From Rhizobacter koreensis (lineage in GTDB: Bacteria > Pseudomonadota > Gammaproteobacteria > Burkholderiales > Burkholderiaceae_C): a stretch of DNA of 64,000 nucleotides. Position numbers and translations under genes: made by a program. Location: contig NZ_JABWMJ010000010.1 in assembly GCF_013366375.1 (NCBI RefSeq), positions 1 through 64,000 of the forward strand, read 5' to 3'. The notes under the pieces were generated by a model. That model searched no databases. It was not told the origin of the DNA and was given only the letters and a program-made list of their open reading frames with translations. The first letter of the stretch is position 1. Each line of letters opens with the position of its first letter. Positions 16,152-25,644 of the stretch are shown here, piece by piece.

Positions 16152-19100
16152 CGGTGGGTGCCGAACGGCCCAACAGGCGCAGTCCGTTGAAGACGACGAG
16201 CAGACTCGCGCCCATGTCCGCGAGTATTGCCAGCCACAGGCTGGCATGGCCGGTGAAGGCGAGCACCATGAAGACCGCCTTGGTGCCGATCGCGAACGTG
16301 ATGTTGGCCTTCAGGATGCCGCCGACCCTGCGGGACAGCGCGATGAACTCGGGCAGCTTGCGCAGGTCGTCCTGCATCAGCGCCACGTCCGCGGTCTCGA
16401 TCGCGGTGTCGGTGCCGGCGGCGCCCATGGCGAACCCGATGCTCGACTTCGCCAGCGCAGGCGCGTCGTTGACGCCGTCGCCGACCATGCCCACGGGGCC
16501 CTGGGCCGCCAGCTTCTCGATGGCCTCCAGCTTGTCGTGCGGCAGCAGCTCGCCGCGTGCATCGGTGATGCCGACCTGCGCCGCCACGGCCTGGGCCGTC
16601 TTGCTGTTGTCGCCGGTGAGCATCACCGGCTCCACGCCGAGCCGCTTCAACTCGGCGACCGCCTGCTTGCTGCTGTTGCGCACGGTGTCAGCCACCGCCA
16701 GTACGGCCAGCGCTTGCTGGGCCGTGGCAAGGACCACGGCGGTCTTGGCCTGGGCTTCGAACTGCTCCAGCAGCGTGCGCACCGGCTCGGTCGCGACTCC
16801 CAGCTCGGTGGCCAGCCGCTGGTTGCCGATGTAGTAGGTCTGGCCGTCGATGTCTCCTTTGACGCCGCGACCGGCCAAGGCCTCGAAGCGCTGCACGGTG
16901 GCGTGCGGCCGGTCCCCATACCCATTGACGATCGCGGTGGCAACCGGGTGCTCGGACAAGGCGTCGAGGCTCGCCGCGACGCGCAACACTTCTTCGCGCG
17001 GCATCGAGGCCACCGGCACCGTCTCGGTCAGTGACGGCCGGCCGTGCGTCAAGGTGCCGGTCTTGTCCAGCGCCACGGAGCGCAGCATGCGACCCTGTTC
17101 CAGGTACAGGCCGCCCTTGACGAGGATGCCGCGCCTTGCCGCCGCCGCCAGGCCACTGACCACGGTGACCGGCGTCGAGATGACCAGCGCGCAGGGGCAC
17201 GCGATCACCAGCATCACCAGCGCCTTGTAGACCCAGTCGAACCAGCCGCCGCCGAAAAACAGCGGCGGGATCACGGCGATGGCGATCGCGAGCGCAAAGA
17301 CCACCGGTGTGTAGACGCTCGCGAAGCGGTCGACGAAGCGCTGTGTCGGCGCGCGCTGGCCCTGCGCGTCTTGCACCGAGCGGGCGATGCGGTCGAGCGT
17401 GGTTTCGCCCTTGCGCGAGCGCACTTCGAACTCGAGCGTGCCGCGCTCGTTGATCGTGCCGGCAAAGACGGTGTCGCCGGGGTTCTTCTCCACCGGCATG
17501 CTCTCGCCGGTGATGGGCGCCTGGTTGACCGCCGAGGCGCCCGAGACGACCACGCCGTCGAGCGCGATGCGCTCGCCGGGGCGCACGCGGACCAGTGCGC
17601 TGAGCGGCACGGTCTCGGCCTTGACCTCTTCCCAGCGGCCGTCGGGCTGCTTCACGAGCGCCGTTTCGGGAGCCAGGTCCATCAGCTTGCGGATCGCGTT
17701 GCGGGCGCGGTCCAGGCTCAGCGCCTCGATCATCTCGGCGATGCCAAACAGCCAGATCACGACCGCGGCTTCCGGCCATTGGCCTATCAGCGCGGCGCCG
17801 ATGACGGCCACCGTCATCAGCAGGTTCATGTTGAGCGACCGGGTGCGCAGCGCGATCCAGCCCTTCTTCAGCGTCTCGATCCCGCCCAGGGCGATGGCCG
17901 CGAGCGATGCGCCCACCACCGGCAGCGACGATTCACCCATGCCGGAGAACGCCATTACTTCGGCACCGATCGCCAGCACGCCGGCGGCGGCCATGCGCAG
18001 CCATTGGCTCTTCGAGATGCCGCTGCCGAACTCGCTTGTCACCGCCGGCGCGGGCCGGCTGCTGTCGCGCAGGACCGGCGCCATGCCCAGGCGCTCGATG
18101 GCCGCCGTGATGGGCGACGCGTCGTCGAGCGAGTGGCTGACGGTCAGCGTGCGGCTCATCAGGTCGAACTGCAGCGCTGCCACGCCAGGCAGGCCTTCGA
18201 GGGCCTTGCGCAGCAGCGCCTCCTCGGTAGGGCAGTCCATCTTCTCGATCAGATAGGTGGCCTGTCCCTGCGGGCTGGCCCCGGCCTCGCGTTCGACGGT
18301 GGCCTGCATGCCGATCTCGCGCAGCGCATCGAGCACGGGTGCGGGATCGCCCAGGCGGTGCTGCACGGCCAGCCGGCGGTTCATCAGGTCGAAGTCGAGC
18401 CGGTCGATCGCGTCGAGCTTGCCCAGGTGCTTGCGGATCAGCGCCTCCTCGGTCGGGCAGTCCATGTTTGTGATCAGGAACTGCGTGGTGTTGCCGCTTG
18501 CCGCAGGCACCGACACCAGCGACGGTTCGGGCTTGCCGCAGGGGCCGCAAGCGGCGTCCGCGTCGGGGCTCGAGGGTGGTGCCACCTCCGTGGTGTTGCC
18601 CAGGTGCGCGCACATGCCTAGCGCCCGCAACTGCTGCAGGATCGGCTCGGCGGAGGGCAAGGTGTGCACCACCGACAGCCGGTGCGCTCGCAGGTCGAAC
18701 TCCAGCAAGTTGACCCCGTCCAGTGGCTCCAGCCGGGCTCGGATCGCCGCTTCCTCGTTGCGGCAGTCCATGTCCGGCACCGTGAAGACATGCGTCGAAG
18801 GCAAGCTCACGACGCTGCCGCCGCAGGCCGCAGAACAAGCGGAGCCGCATGCGTCGCCCCCGGCGACCGTGCCTTCGGCTTCCAACGAAGTGGACATGCC
18901 GATCTCGGTCAAGGCCTGAAGCAGGGGCCGGGGATCGGGCAGCTCATGCTCGACAACGAGCCTGCGGGCAGGCAGGTCGAACGAGAGTGCCCCGACCTGG
19001 GGAAGCTGGGACAACCGGGCCCGGATCGCTGCTTCCTCGTTGCGACAGTCCATGTTGGCAACGCGGAAGGCCGTGGTCCGCAAGCTTGGCGAGGGCACGG

Positions 19101-19158
19101 GATGGCTTTGATCGGAGCGCAGTGGCGCACCTGTGTCTTGAACTTGTTCGGTCTGCAT
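16132..19158 (-). CDS. pbrA: P1B-type Zn/Cd/Pb-exporting ATPase with four HMA-like repeats
   Basis: A 1008-aa inner-membrane P1B ATPase. The N-terminus (1-370) has four HMA-like repeats whose usual CxxC is replaced by MDCRNEE (twice) and MDCPTEE (twice). Two Cys-rich linkers (GSACSAACGG near 115, CGPCG near 205) separate the first three. The membrane part has the CPC motif (about 654) of Zn/Cd/Pb exporters; DKTGT lies near 698 and GDGVNDAPAL near 893. It pumps divalent soft metals to the periplasm. Its promoter at 19188 has the 19-bp spacer of MerR-type control. It is the first gene of an operon with lspA, araC, uppP and tlpA. Pb, Cd and Zn specificity cannot be separated from sequence. Confidence 0.92.
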   Translation of the reverse strand: MQTEQVQDTGAPLRSDQSHPVPSPSLRTTAFRVANMDCRNEEAAIRARLSQLPQVGALSFDLPARRLVVEHELPDPRPLLQALTEIGMSTSLEAEGTVAGGDACGSACSAACGGSVVSLPSTHVFTVPDMDCRNEEAAIRARLEPLDGVNLLEFDLRAHRLSVVHTLPSAEPILQQLRALGMCAHLGNTTEVAPPSSPDADAACGPCGKPEPSLVSVPAASGNTTQFLITNMDCPTEEALIRKHLGKLDAIDRLDFDLMNRRLAVQHRLGDPAPVLDALREIGMQATVEREAGASPQGQATYLIEKMDCPTEEALLRKALEGLPGVAALQFDLMSRTLTVSHSLDDASPITAAIERLGMAPVLRDSSRPAPAVTSEFGSGISKSQWLRMAAAGVLAIGAEVMAFSGMGESSLPVVGASLAAIALGGIETLKKGWIALRTRSLNMNLLMTVAVIGAALIGQWPEAAVVIWLFGIAEMIEALSLDRARNAIRKLMDLAPETALVKQPDGRWEEVKAETVPLSALVRVRPGERIALDGVVVSGASAVNQAPITGESMPVEKNPGDTVFAGTINERGTLEFEVRSRKGETTLDRIARSVQDAQGQRAPTQRFVDRFASVYTPVVFALAIAIAVIPPLFFGGGWFDWVYKALVMLVIACPCALVISTPVTVVSGLAAAARRGILVKGGLYLEQGRMLRSVALDKTGTLTHGRPSLTETVPVASMPREEVLRVAASLDALSEHPVATAIVNGYGDRPHATVQRFEALAGRGVKGDIDGQTYYIGNQRLATELGVATEPVRTLLEQFEAQAKTAVVLATAQQALAVLAVADTVRNSSKQAVAELKRLGVEPVMLTGDNSKTAQAVAAQVGITDARGELLPHDKLEAIEKLAAQGPVGMVGDGVNDAPALAKSSIGFAMGAAGTDTAIETADVALMQDDLRKLPEFIALSRRVGGILKANITFAIGTKAVFMVLAFTGHASLWLAILADMGASLLVVFNGLRLLGRSAPTDGRAAG

Positions 19159-19187
19159 CGCTCGACTTTCACTCGCTTCGGAGTTCG

Positions 19188-19218
19188 ATTTAACCGCCTG
19201 TAGTGACTACAGAGTCAA
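19188..19218 (-). promoter_or_regulatory. MerR-type promoter/operator for pbrA
   Basis: On the minus strand: -35 TTGACT (19213-19218), a 19-nt spacer and -10 TTAAAT (19188-19193). The spacer holds the perfect dyad CTGTAGT-C-ACTACAG. The overlong spacer and dyad are the hallmark of MerR-family activation, consistent with the pbrR-like protein at 11942. Confidence 0.88.
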
Positions 19219-19246
19219 GTGCCCATCCGGCATCGTCTGACGATCG

Positions 19247-19867
19247 TCACGCTTTTTTGGCGTCCGCTCTCTCCGCGGCCTCGCGAGCCTCGGCCAGGAT
19301 CTCCCGGCCGCCGTTGGCGGCGATGGCGGCCACCACCAGGCCGAGCACGACGTCCGGCAGGTTCGATCCCCACCAGATCACGAGCGCGCCCGACAGCACG
19401 ATCGCCAGGTTCACGATCGAATCGTTGCTCGTAAAGATGGCGGACGCCTTGAAGTTGACGTCCTCCCCGCGGTGACGCTTGAGCAGGCGCAAACAGACGA
19501 TGTTCAGCGCGGCGTTGACGGCGGCCATCGCCATCATCGCGGGGCCTATCGGCGCTTCGCCGCCGAAGAAGCGGCGCAGCACTTCTACTGCCAGCATCGC
19601 CGCCAGCCCGATCAACAGCCATCCAGACAAGCGCGCGGCCCGCACCTTGATCGATGCCGCGCGGCCGACCGCGTACAGGCTGACGCCATAGACCGACGCG
19701 TCGGCGAGGTTGTCGAGCGCGGCGCCGATCACCGCCGTGGAGGCCGCCCACAACCCGACGCCCACGCCGGCCACGCATTGGCCGACATTGATCAGCAGCA
19801 CCCACCACAGGATGCGGCGGTCGGCCGCCCGGCTGGCGTCGAGGTCGTGCTCATCGTCGCAGCTCAC
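19247..19867 (-). CDS. CDF-like cation efflux protein
   Basis: A 206-aa membrane protein of the cation diffusion facilitator type, short form without a cytoplasmic C-terminal domain. Six hydrophobic segments are seen; the metal-site pattern ALDNLADASVYG and the later SNDSIVNLAIV carry the paired Asp residues in TM2 and TM5. GTG 19867 is preferred because AAAGGAGA lies just upstream and because the promoter below overlaps the more upstream ATGs. The N-terminus CDDEHDLD could bind metal. It would export Zn, Cd or Pb-like ions from cytoplasm to periplasm alongside the ATPase. Confidence 0.82.
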   Translation of the reverse strand: MSCDDEHDLDASRAADRRILWWVLLINVGQCVAGVGVGLWAASTAVIGAALDNLADASVYGVSLYAVGRAASIKVRAARLSGWLLIGLAAMLAVEVLRRFFGGEAPIGPAMMAMAAVNAALNIVCLRLLKRHRGEDVNFKASAIFTSNDSIVNLAIVLSGALVIWWGSNLPDVVLGLVVAAIAANGGREILAEAREAAERADAKKA

Positions 19868-19916
19868 TCGTCTCCTTTGCGATCCCGCGCACAGCAGGAC
19901 ACCTTCAACGACCCCC

Positions 19917-19947
19917 ATTGGAAACCCTGCAGCAAGTACAGAGTCAA
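19917..19947 (-). promoter_or_regulatory. Second MerR-type promoter, for the CDF gene
   Basis: Minus strand: TTGACT (19942-19947), 19-nt spacer beginning CTGTACTTGCTGCAGGG, then TCCAAT (19917-19922). The -35 and the first five spacer bases match the pbrA promoter; the dyad is imperfect. Confidence 0.65.
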
Positions 19948-20022
19948 GCTGCCCCTCCGTAGCAGGTTTGTTCAAGCGCCCGCACCGGGCCCCCTGGCAA
20001 CACTCCCGGCAACGAACGGGGG

Positions 20023-20886
20023 TTGCGATGGCTTGGTTTAGCGGTCCGGTACGTGGCGTATCCCGCCCTGATGGCGTCGGTCATCGTCGGAGTGGCTTGG
20101 GCGCCGTCCATGGGCAACCCGATTGCATGGCTGATAGCGCTGGTCGTTTGCGGCCTAGCGGCCGTGGCGTTGCTCGAGCGCTGGTTCCCCTTCGAATTGC
20201 AGTGGCAAGTGCGGGACCGCGACTTTCCGGCCGACGTTGCTCACGCCATCGTCAACCTTGCAGTCATGCACGGTGCGGTGATGGGCTTTGTCCTGCTCCG
20301 GGCCTCGGTGGAGCGGGAAGGCGTTCGGTGGCCGACCGAGTGGCCGTATCTGGCACAGGTGTTCCTGGCCGGCCTGCCGCTGGACCTGTCTCTGTACGTC
20401 ATGCACCGCCTAAGCCACCGCTACGGTGTGCTGTGGCGGCTGCACAGCATCCACCACTCACCGCGCCGGCTCTATTGGCTGAACGGTGAGCGTCGGCACC
20501 CAATCCACGCGGCGCTGATGGCCGGCCCGGGGCTGCTGGTGCTGGGCCTGCTCGGCACCCCTGCCGAAGTTCTGGGCGGGTGGTTGGCAATCCTCGCTAT
20601 GCACCTCGCGTTCCAGCATGCCAACTTGGACTACCGCTTGGGGCCGCGCAGCTACCTCGTCGGTGTCGCCGAAGTCCACCGCTGGCACCATCGGGAGCGC
20701 TTCAAGGCCGCCCAGGTCAACTTTGGCGAGTTCTGGCTGGTCTGGGACCACTGCTTCCGAACCTTCTATCGGCCCGACGCGGCGCTTGGTCCGGTCGGCA
20801 TTGAGGGTGATCCGGGTCCCCCACAGTTATGCCGAGCAACTGGCGTATCCGTTCCGCTCCACCCGCCCCGCGCGAACCATGTCTGA
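20023..20886 (+). CDS. Fatty-acid hydroxylase / sterol-desaturase family protein
   Basis: A membrane di-iron enzyme of the fatty-acid hydroxylase superfamily, about 287 aa. The His clusters are all present: HRLSH (about 127), HSIHH (about 141) and HRWHH (about 224), with an additional FQHANLDYR. Membrane segments fill residues 8-50 and 80-120 and 165-195. The substrate is unknown. The start is uncertain: TTG 20023 keeps the longest frame, and GTG 20052 or ATG 20071 are alternatives. It is divergent from the CDF gene, at the edge of the metal module, so a membrane-lipid modification linked to metal stress is possible but only inferred. Confidence 0.8.
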   Translation: MRWLGLAVRYVAYPALMASVIVGVAWAPSMGNPIAWLIALVVCGLAAVALLERWFPFELQWQVRDRDFPADVAHAIVNLAVMHGAVMGFVLLRASVEREGVRWPTEWPYLAQVFLAGLPLDLSLYVMHRLSHRYGVLWRLHSIHHSPRRLYWLNGERRHPIHAALMAGPGLLVLGLLGTPAEVLGGWLAILAMHLAFQHANLDYRLGPRSYLVGVAEVHRWHHRERFKAAQVNFGEFWLVWDHCFRTFYRPDAALGPVGIEGDPGPPQLCRATGVSVPLHPPRANHV

Positions 20887-21330
20887 ACCTTGCGGACTTG
20901 CATGCCGTCCTTCACGCAAACGATCGGCTGGTACCCGACGCAACCGCCGCGCCCGCCATCGCCAGTCGCGTACTTCCTGTTGCGTCGCGCCGGCCCGGAT
21001 GCATGCGCCGGTCGATAACGTCGTGCTCGCGGTCGTCGTCTGCGCCGCGAAAGTGGAGATCGAAAGTGGATCGAGTGAGCATGGATCGCGACCAGGGTGC
21101 CATCGGGAGCCCGCTGGGGCTGCTGCGCCGTGGCTCGCACGATGGGCTCCCGGTGGGTGAGCCGCACGGTCTCAAGCCGCGCTCCGTGCCTCAATGTCCT
21201 TGAGTACGGCCAGCCGGCGTGTTCCCTTGGTCTCGGGGCCTCTTACGGGTGACTGGGAGGTTGCCCGACCGGCAGCTTCAGGGCGGTGAGATCGGGACGG
21301 CCTATGTCTCTTCCGGGTCGTTCAGGGACA
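20887..21330. other. Non-coding stretch before the insertion sequence
   Basis: No supported gene; frames in both directions have shadow-like composition. The IS3-family element inserted at its right end. Confidence 0.4.
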
Positions 21331-21385
21331 GCGATGAACCGCCCCGTCTTTCGAGGAGGCTCCTTCGATTGAGAATGGAGCCAAG

Positions 21386-21709
21386 ATGCGGAAGTCCCCG
21401 AAGTTTTCACCCGAGGTGATCGAGCGCTCGGTGCGCATGGTGTTCGACGCCAAGGACCAGTACCCGTCGCAGTGGGCAGCGATCGAGTCGATCGCCGGCA
21501 AAATCGGCTGCACGGCCGAGACGCTGCGCAAGTGGGTGCGCCAAGGCGAGCGCGACAGCGGCGTGCGGCCGGGCGCCACGACGGCCGAGCAGCAGCGCAT
21601 CAAGGAGCTCGAACGCGAGGTCCGTGAGCTGCGCAAGACCAACGAGATCCTGAAGCTGGCAAGCGCGAATTTGGCCCAGGCGGAGCTCGACCGCCACCAC
21701 AAGAAGTGA
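21386..21709 (+). CDS. IS3-family transposase OrfA
   Basis: A 107-aa DNA-binding subunit. Helix-turn-helix region at about 10-52 ([17 protein letters not shown] to [10 protein letters not shown]) and a leucine-zipper-like coiled coil at about 68-100. It overlaps orfB by 4 nt (GTGA at 21706-21709). Full transposase OrfAB would be made by -1 frameshifting, as in the family. Confidence 0.92.
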   Translation: MRKSPKFSPEVIERSVRMVFDAKDQYPSQWAAIESIAGKIGCTAETLRKWVRQGERDSGVRPGATTAEQQRIKELEREVRELRKTNEILKLASANLAQAELDRHHKK

Positions 21710-22641
21710 ACGCCTTCATCGACGAGCATCGCGCTCGCCTGGGGGTCGAGTCGATCTGCCACGCACTGCAGGTCGCCCCGTCGGCGTACCGGCGTCACGT
21801 GGCACGTCAGCGCCAACCTGCGTTGCTGCCCGCGCGGGCGCAGCGCGACGTGGCCCTGATGCCGCAGGTGCAACGCGTGTACGACGCGAACCTGCGCGTC
21901 TACGGCGCCGACAAGGTGTGGCGGCAGTTGCTGCGCGAAGGCGTGGCGGTGGCACGCTGCACCGTGGAGCGGCTGATGCGCAGGCTGGGCCTGCAAGGAG
22001 CCAGGCGCGGCAAGGGCGTGCGCACGACGGTGCGCGATGCCAAGGCCGCCTGCCCGCTGGACCGTGTGAACCGGCAATTCAAGGCGCGGCGGCCGAACCA
22101 GCTGTGGGTGGCGGACTTCACCTACGTCTCGACCTGGCAGGGCTTCGTGTACGTCGCCTTCGTGGTCGACGTCTTCGCACGGCGCATCGTGGGCTGGCGG
22201 GTCAGCAGTTCCATGCAGACCGACTTCGTGCTCGACGCGCTGGAACAGGCGCTGTACGCGCGGCGGGCCGAGCGCGAAGGCGACCTGGTGCACCACAGTG
22301 ACCGCGGCTCGCAGTACGTGTCCATCCGCTACAGCGAACGGCTGGCCGAGGCGGGCATCGAACCGTCCGTAGGCAGCACCGGCGACAGCTACGACAACGC
22401 GCTGGCCGAGACCATCAACGGGCTGTACAAGGCCGAGATCATCCACCGGCGCGGGCCGTGGAAGACACGAGAGGCGGTCGAACTGGCGACGCTGGAGTGG
22501 GTGTCGTGGTTCAACCACCATCGCTTGCTCGAACCCATCGGCTACATCCCGCCGGCCGAAGCCGAGGCAAACTACTGGCGTCGGCAGCAGGCACTGGCCG
22601 CAACAGAACCTGCTTCGACGGCAGCGCCGCAGGAAGGTTGA
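21706..22641 (+). CDS. IS3-family transposase OrfB
   Basis: A 311-aa catalytic subunit with an rve integrase core. DDE residues are readable as VADFTYVST (first Asp, about 132), HHSDRGSQY (second Asp, about 197) and [15 protein letters not shown] (Glu, about 232). An N-terminal HTH_21-type region precedes it ([10 protein letters not shown]). GTG at 21706 overlaps the orfA stop. The frame is complete, consistent with an active element. Confidence 0.93.
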   Translation: MNAFIDEHRARLGVESICHALQVAPSAYRRHVARQRQPALLPARAQRDVALMPQVQRVYDANLRVYGADKVWRQLLREGVAVARCTVERLMRRLGLQGARRGKGVRTTVRDAKAACPLDRVNRQFKARRPNQLWVADFTYVSTWQGFVYVAFVVDVFARRIVGWRVSSSMQTDFVLDALEQALYARRAEREGDLVHHSDRGSQYVSIRYSERLAEAGIEPSVGSTGDSYDNALAETINGLYKAEIIHRRGPWKTREAVELATLEWVSWFNHHRLLEPIGYIPPAEAEANYWRRQQALAATEPASTAAPQEG

Positions 22642-22905
22642 ACCACGAATACATGGCCCAACCGGAGGGCCTCCGGCGGCCCCTGCGGGGGGCTGATAGA
22701 GAGAAAGCCTGAACCCAAGAACCGTCAGACCACAGCGGTCTGACTCAAGCCAACAGGCCTCCTCGATTCCCGGTGCGGTTCAGCGACGCCGCTGATTTGA
22801 ACGCCGGAAAGCGGTCGCTCCTTGAAGTGCGACACGGCTCCTGACGGCTTCCACCCGCACAGCGCTGATCCCCGACCTTCCTCGGGCCCTTGGCACAATC
22901 GGCCA

Positions 22906-23364
22906 ATGCCGAACATTGCATCCCTGCTCAAGGCCGAGATCGTTCGTCTGGCTCGCAAGGAATCGCGCGGCGAGGTCGATTCGATCAGAAAGGCGCTCGC
23001 GGCAGCGCGCGCGGAAAGCGCCGCGTTGAAGCGCAGGGTCAGCGAATTGGAGCGGTCCGTGCGGCAGTCCGCGCGCGCCGCCCCCGCTCGGCCGCCATCG
23101 CCACCTCGGGCCGAGGAAGGGGACGGGGCCGACAAATTCCGGTTCCGCGCCTCCGGCATGGCCAGCAATCGCAAGCGCCTGGGCTTGTCGGCTGCGGATT
23201 TCGGGTTGCTCGTCGGCGCATCCGGACAGAGCGTTTATGCCTGGGAGCAGGGCAAGGCACGCCCCAGAGGGAAGAACCTCGCGGCCATCGCTGCCTTGCG
23301 CGGGGTCGGCAAGCGCGAGGTGGTGGAGCGGTTGGCAGCCCTGAAGTCGGGCGAGCAGTCGTAG
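22906..23364 (+). CDS. XRE-like DNA-binding protein with coiled-coil N-terminus
   Basis: A 152-aa protein. Residues about 1-60 are a charged coiled coil (KAEIVRLARKESRGEVDSIRKALAAARAESAALKRR); a Pro-rich linker leads to a C-terminal helix-turn-helix (about 88-140; RKRLGLSAADFGLLVGASGQSVYAWEQGKARPRG) of the XRE/Cro type. Likely a small regulator or nucleoid-like factor of the element. It lies between the IS and the ParB-family gene in the same direction; no ligand domain is present. Confidence 0.75.
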   Translation: MPNIASLLKAEIVRLARKESRGEVDSIRKALAAARAESAALKRRVSELERSVRQSARAAPARPPSPPRAEEGDGADKFRFRASGMASNRKRLGLSAADFGLLVGASGQSVYAWEQGKARPRGKNLAAIAALRGVGKREVVERLAALKSGEQS

Positions 23365-23502
23365 GCGAGCCAGCGCCCGGTCTGGCGCCCTGACCGGACC
23401 ATCGGCGAGCGCGCCTCGCCACCCTTGAAGTGCACGGGCTCGATGGGATCCTGACTGCATGGTGGGCCGCCGGCCTGCCATGCAACCGATCAGGAGTCCC
23501 TC

Positions 23503-25644
23503 ATGAAATTCTCCAAAGCCGAGGTCGACGCCATCATCGAGGCGTCCCCACGCACCTTCGTTCCCTTCAACAAGCTGGTGCTGTCCGAGGACCACCAGGC
23601 CCGCAGCGCCACGGCGCCCGTGATGTCGCTGCCGGAACTGGCCGCGTCGATCAAGGACAGCGGCGTGCTGCAGAACCTCGTCGTGGTCCAGGCGGCGCGC
23701 GGGCGCTACGAGGTCTGCGCAGGCGGACGGCGGCTCGCCGCGCTCACGCTGCTCGTGCAGCAGGGCGACATCGCCGACAACTACCCCGTGCCGGTGCTCG
23801 TCGTGCCGGCCGACAAGGCGCTCATCGCGAGCCTTGCCGAGAACTGCTTCCACGTGCCGATGCACCCGGCCGACGAGTTCGCCGCCTTCGCCAGGCTGCT
23901 CGCGCAGGGCAAATCCGTCGACGACGTGGCCGCAGCCTTCGGCGTGACGCCGCTCGTCGTCAAGCGACGCATGAAGCTCGCCACCGTCTCGCCCCGGCTG
24001 ATGGCCCTGTACCGCGAAGGCGGCATCGGCCTGGACTGCCTCATGGTGCTGGCCTCGGTCGACGATCACCAGCGCCAGGAGCAGGCCTGGGCTGGTCTGC
24101 CGAGCTGGAACCAGCGCCCGGAGCATCTGCGGCAGTTGCTGACCCGGGGCGAGATCGAATCGGACGCCGACCCGCTGGCCCGCTTCGTCACCGTCAAAGC
24201 CTACGAGAAGGCCGGCGGACCACTGCGCCGCGACCTGTTCAGCGACGACGACCGCAAGGCCTACCTGCTGGCCCCGGCCCTGCTGGAGCGCCTCGCCGCC
24301 GACAAGCTGGGCAAGCGCGCGAAGCAACTGCTGTCTGAAGGCTGGAAGTGGGTCGACATCCGTCCGCGCTTCGCCTACGACGAGTACGTCAAGCACGGCG
24401 AACTGCGCAAGCCCCGCCGCGCTCCGACGCCCGAGGAAGCCGAGACGCTGAAGGCGCTGGACACGCGCATCGCTGCCCTGCATGAGCAGATGGAAGCGCT
24501 GGTGGACCGCGACGGCGATGGCGATGCCGGCGAGGGCGTCAGCGGCGCCAGCGAGGCGAACGACGCCGCCGACGAGGACGACGCGTCGCGCGACCGTGCC
24601 TTCCTCGCCCTGGAGTCCGAGGCCGAGGGGCTGGAGGAAGAGCGCAAGGCCAGGCTTGAAGCGCTGACCGAATGGCCCGCGGCCTGGATGGCGCTGGCCG
24701 GGTGCGTGCTGCATGTGGGCGCGGACGGCCGTGCCGCGATCAAGGCAGGGCTCATCCGTCCCGAGGATCGGGCCGATCTGGCGCAGGCCATCACCAAGGC
24801 TGCCGAACAGAAGTCGGCCGGTGGAGGCGGCTCGGAAGACGACGCGGATCCTGCGCGCGGCTCGGGGCTCCCGGCCCTGCAGTCGCTTCCATCGGCAGCC
24901 GGCGCCACGACACGGCCCGTGCACTCCGAGAAGCTCATGCGCCGCCTCACGGCCCACCGCGTCGCCGCGATCCAGGCCGAGCTGCTGGACCGACCCGAGG
25001 TTGCGCTGGCGGCACTGACGACCCACCTGACACTGAAGCTGCTGGCCGACCCGCTCCATGGCGCCTACCGACTGCCGAACCTGCTGGCGATCAGCGCGAC
25101 CGGCAACCAGCACGAGCTGCGGGGCGCGGCCGAGGACATCGAGGCGAGCCCGGCGGCCCAGCGCATCGAAGCCGACCGCATCGCCTGGATCGAGCACCTG
25201 CCCAAGGAACCCGACGCGGTGTTCGATTGGATGCTGCGGCAGCCGCCGCAGACGGTGCAGCGGCTGCTGACCTTCCTGGTCGCGTCCACCGTGAACGGCA
25301 TCACCGGCACCGACGCCGGCCGACCGGTCAATGATGGTCTGGCTCTCGCTCTCGGCCTGGACATGACGCGATGGTGGTCGGCGACGGGGAAGGCCTACCT
25401 TCAGCACGTGTCCAAGGCGAGGGTGGTCGAGGTGGTGCACACCGTGGCCGGCGCCAAGGCGGCAGGTCCGCTCGCGGCGCTGAAGAAGGATGCCGCGGTG
25501 GCGCAGGCCGAACAATTGCTCGCCGGGCGTGGCTGGTTGCCCGACTGCCTGCGCGCGCAGCCGCACGCCGATGCCCCGGCGACGGGTGGCGAGGAGGGCG
25601 ACGCCAACGATCCAGCACGGACCGAGGCGCCCGCCTGCGCCTGA
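23503..25644 (+). CDS. ParB/RepB/Spo0J-family partition-like protein, long form
   Basis: A 713-aa cytoplasmic protein. The N-terminal ParB-N fold (about 30-125) has the expected SIKDSGVLQNLVVV, GGRRLAAL and ENCFHVPMHPADEF boxes. A HTH region follows (about 140-165; KSVDDVAAAFGVTPLVVKRRM). The remainder (about 200-713) is a long helical extension with an acidic patch (about 340-360, DRDGDGDAGEG then DAADEDDASRD) not found in chromosomal ParB. Such long ParB proteins are typical of integrative elements and plasmids and probably bind element DNA. A ParM-like gene is encoded at 30098 rather than a ParA. Confidence 0.85.
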   Translation: MKFSKAEVDAIIEASPRTFVPFNKLVLSEDHQARSATAPVMSLPELAASIKDSGVLQNLVVVQAARGRYEVCAGGRRLAALTLLVQQGDIADNYPVPVLVVPADKALIASLAENCFHVPMHPADEFAAFARLLAQGKSVDDVAAAFGVTPLVVKRRMKLATVSPRLMALYREGGIGLDCLMVLASVDDHQRQEQAWAGLPSWNQRPEHLRQLLTRGEIESDADPLARFVTVKAYEKAGGPLRRDLFSDDDRKAYLLAPALLERLAADKLGKRAKQLLSEGWKWVDIRPRFAYDEYVKHGELRKPRRAPTPEEAETLKALDTRIAALHEQMEALVDRDGDGDAGEGVSGASEANDAADEDDASRDRAFLALESEAEGLEEERKARLEALTEWPAAWMALAGCVLHVGADGRAAIKAGLIRPEDRADLAQAITKAAEQKSAGGGGSEDDADPARGSGLPALQSLPSAAGATTRPVHSEKLMRRLTAHRVAAIQAELLDRPEVALAALTTHLTLKLLADPLHGAYRLPNLLAISATGNQHELRGAAEDIEASPAAQRIEADRIAWIEHLPKEPDAVFDWMLRQPPQTVQRLLTFLVASTVNGITGTDAGRPVNDGLALALGLDMTRWWSATGKAYLQHVSKARVVEVVHTVAGAKAAGPLAALKKDAAVAQAEQLLAGRGWLPDCLRAQPHADAPATGGEEGDANDPARTEAPACA

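Larger units (their letters stand above)
21335..22782 (+). mobile_element. Complete IS3-family insertion sequence
   Basis: A 1448-bp element. Terminal inverted repeats begin TGAACCGC at 21335 and end with the complement at 22782, with about 22 of 27 positions matching and a conserved TCGAGGAGG inner box. A 4-bp target duplication GCGA flanks it (21331-21334 and 22783-22786). Both transposase frames are open, so it looks intact and relatively recent. Confidence 0.9.
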
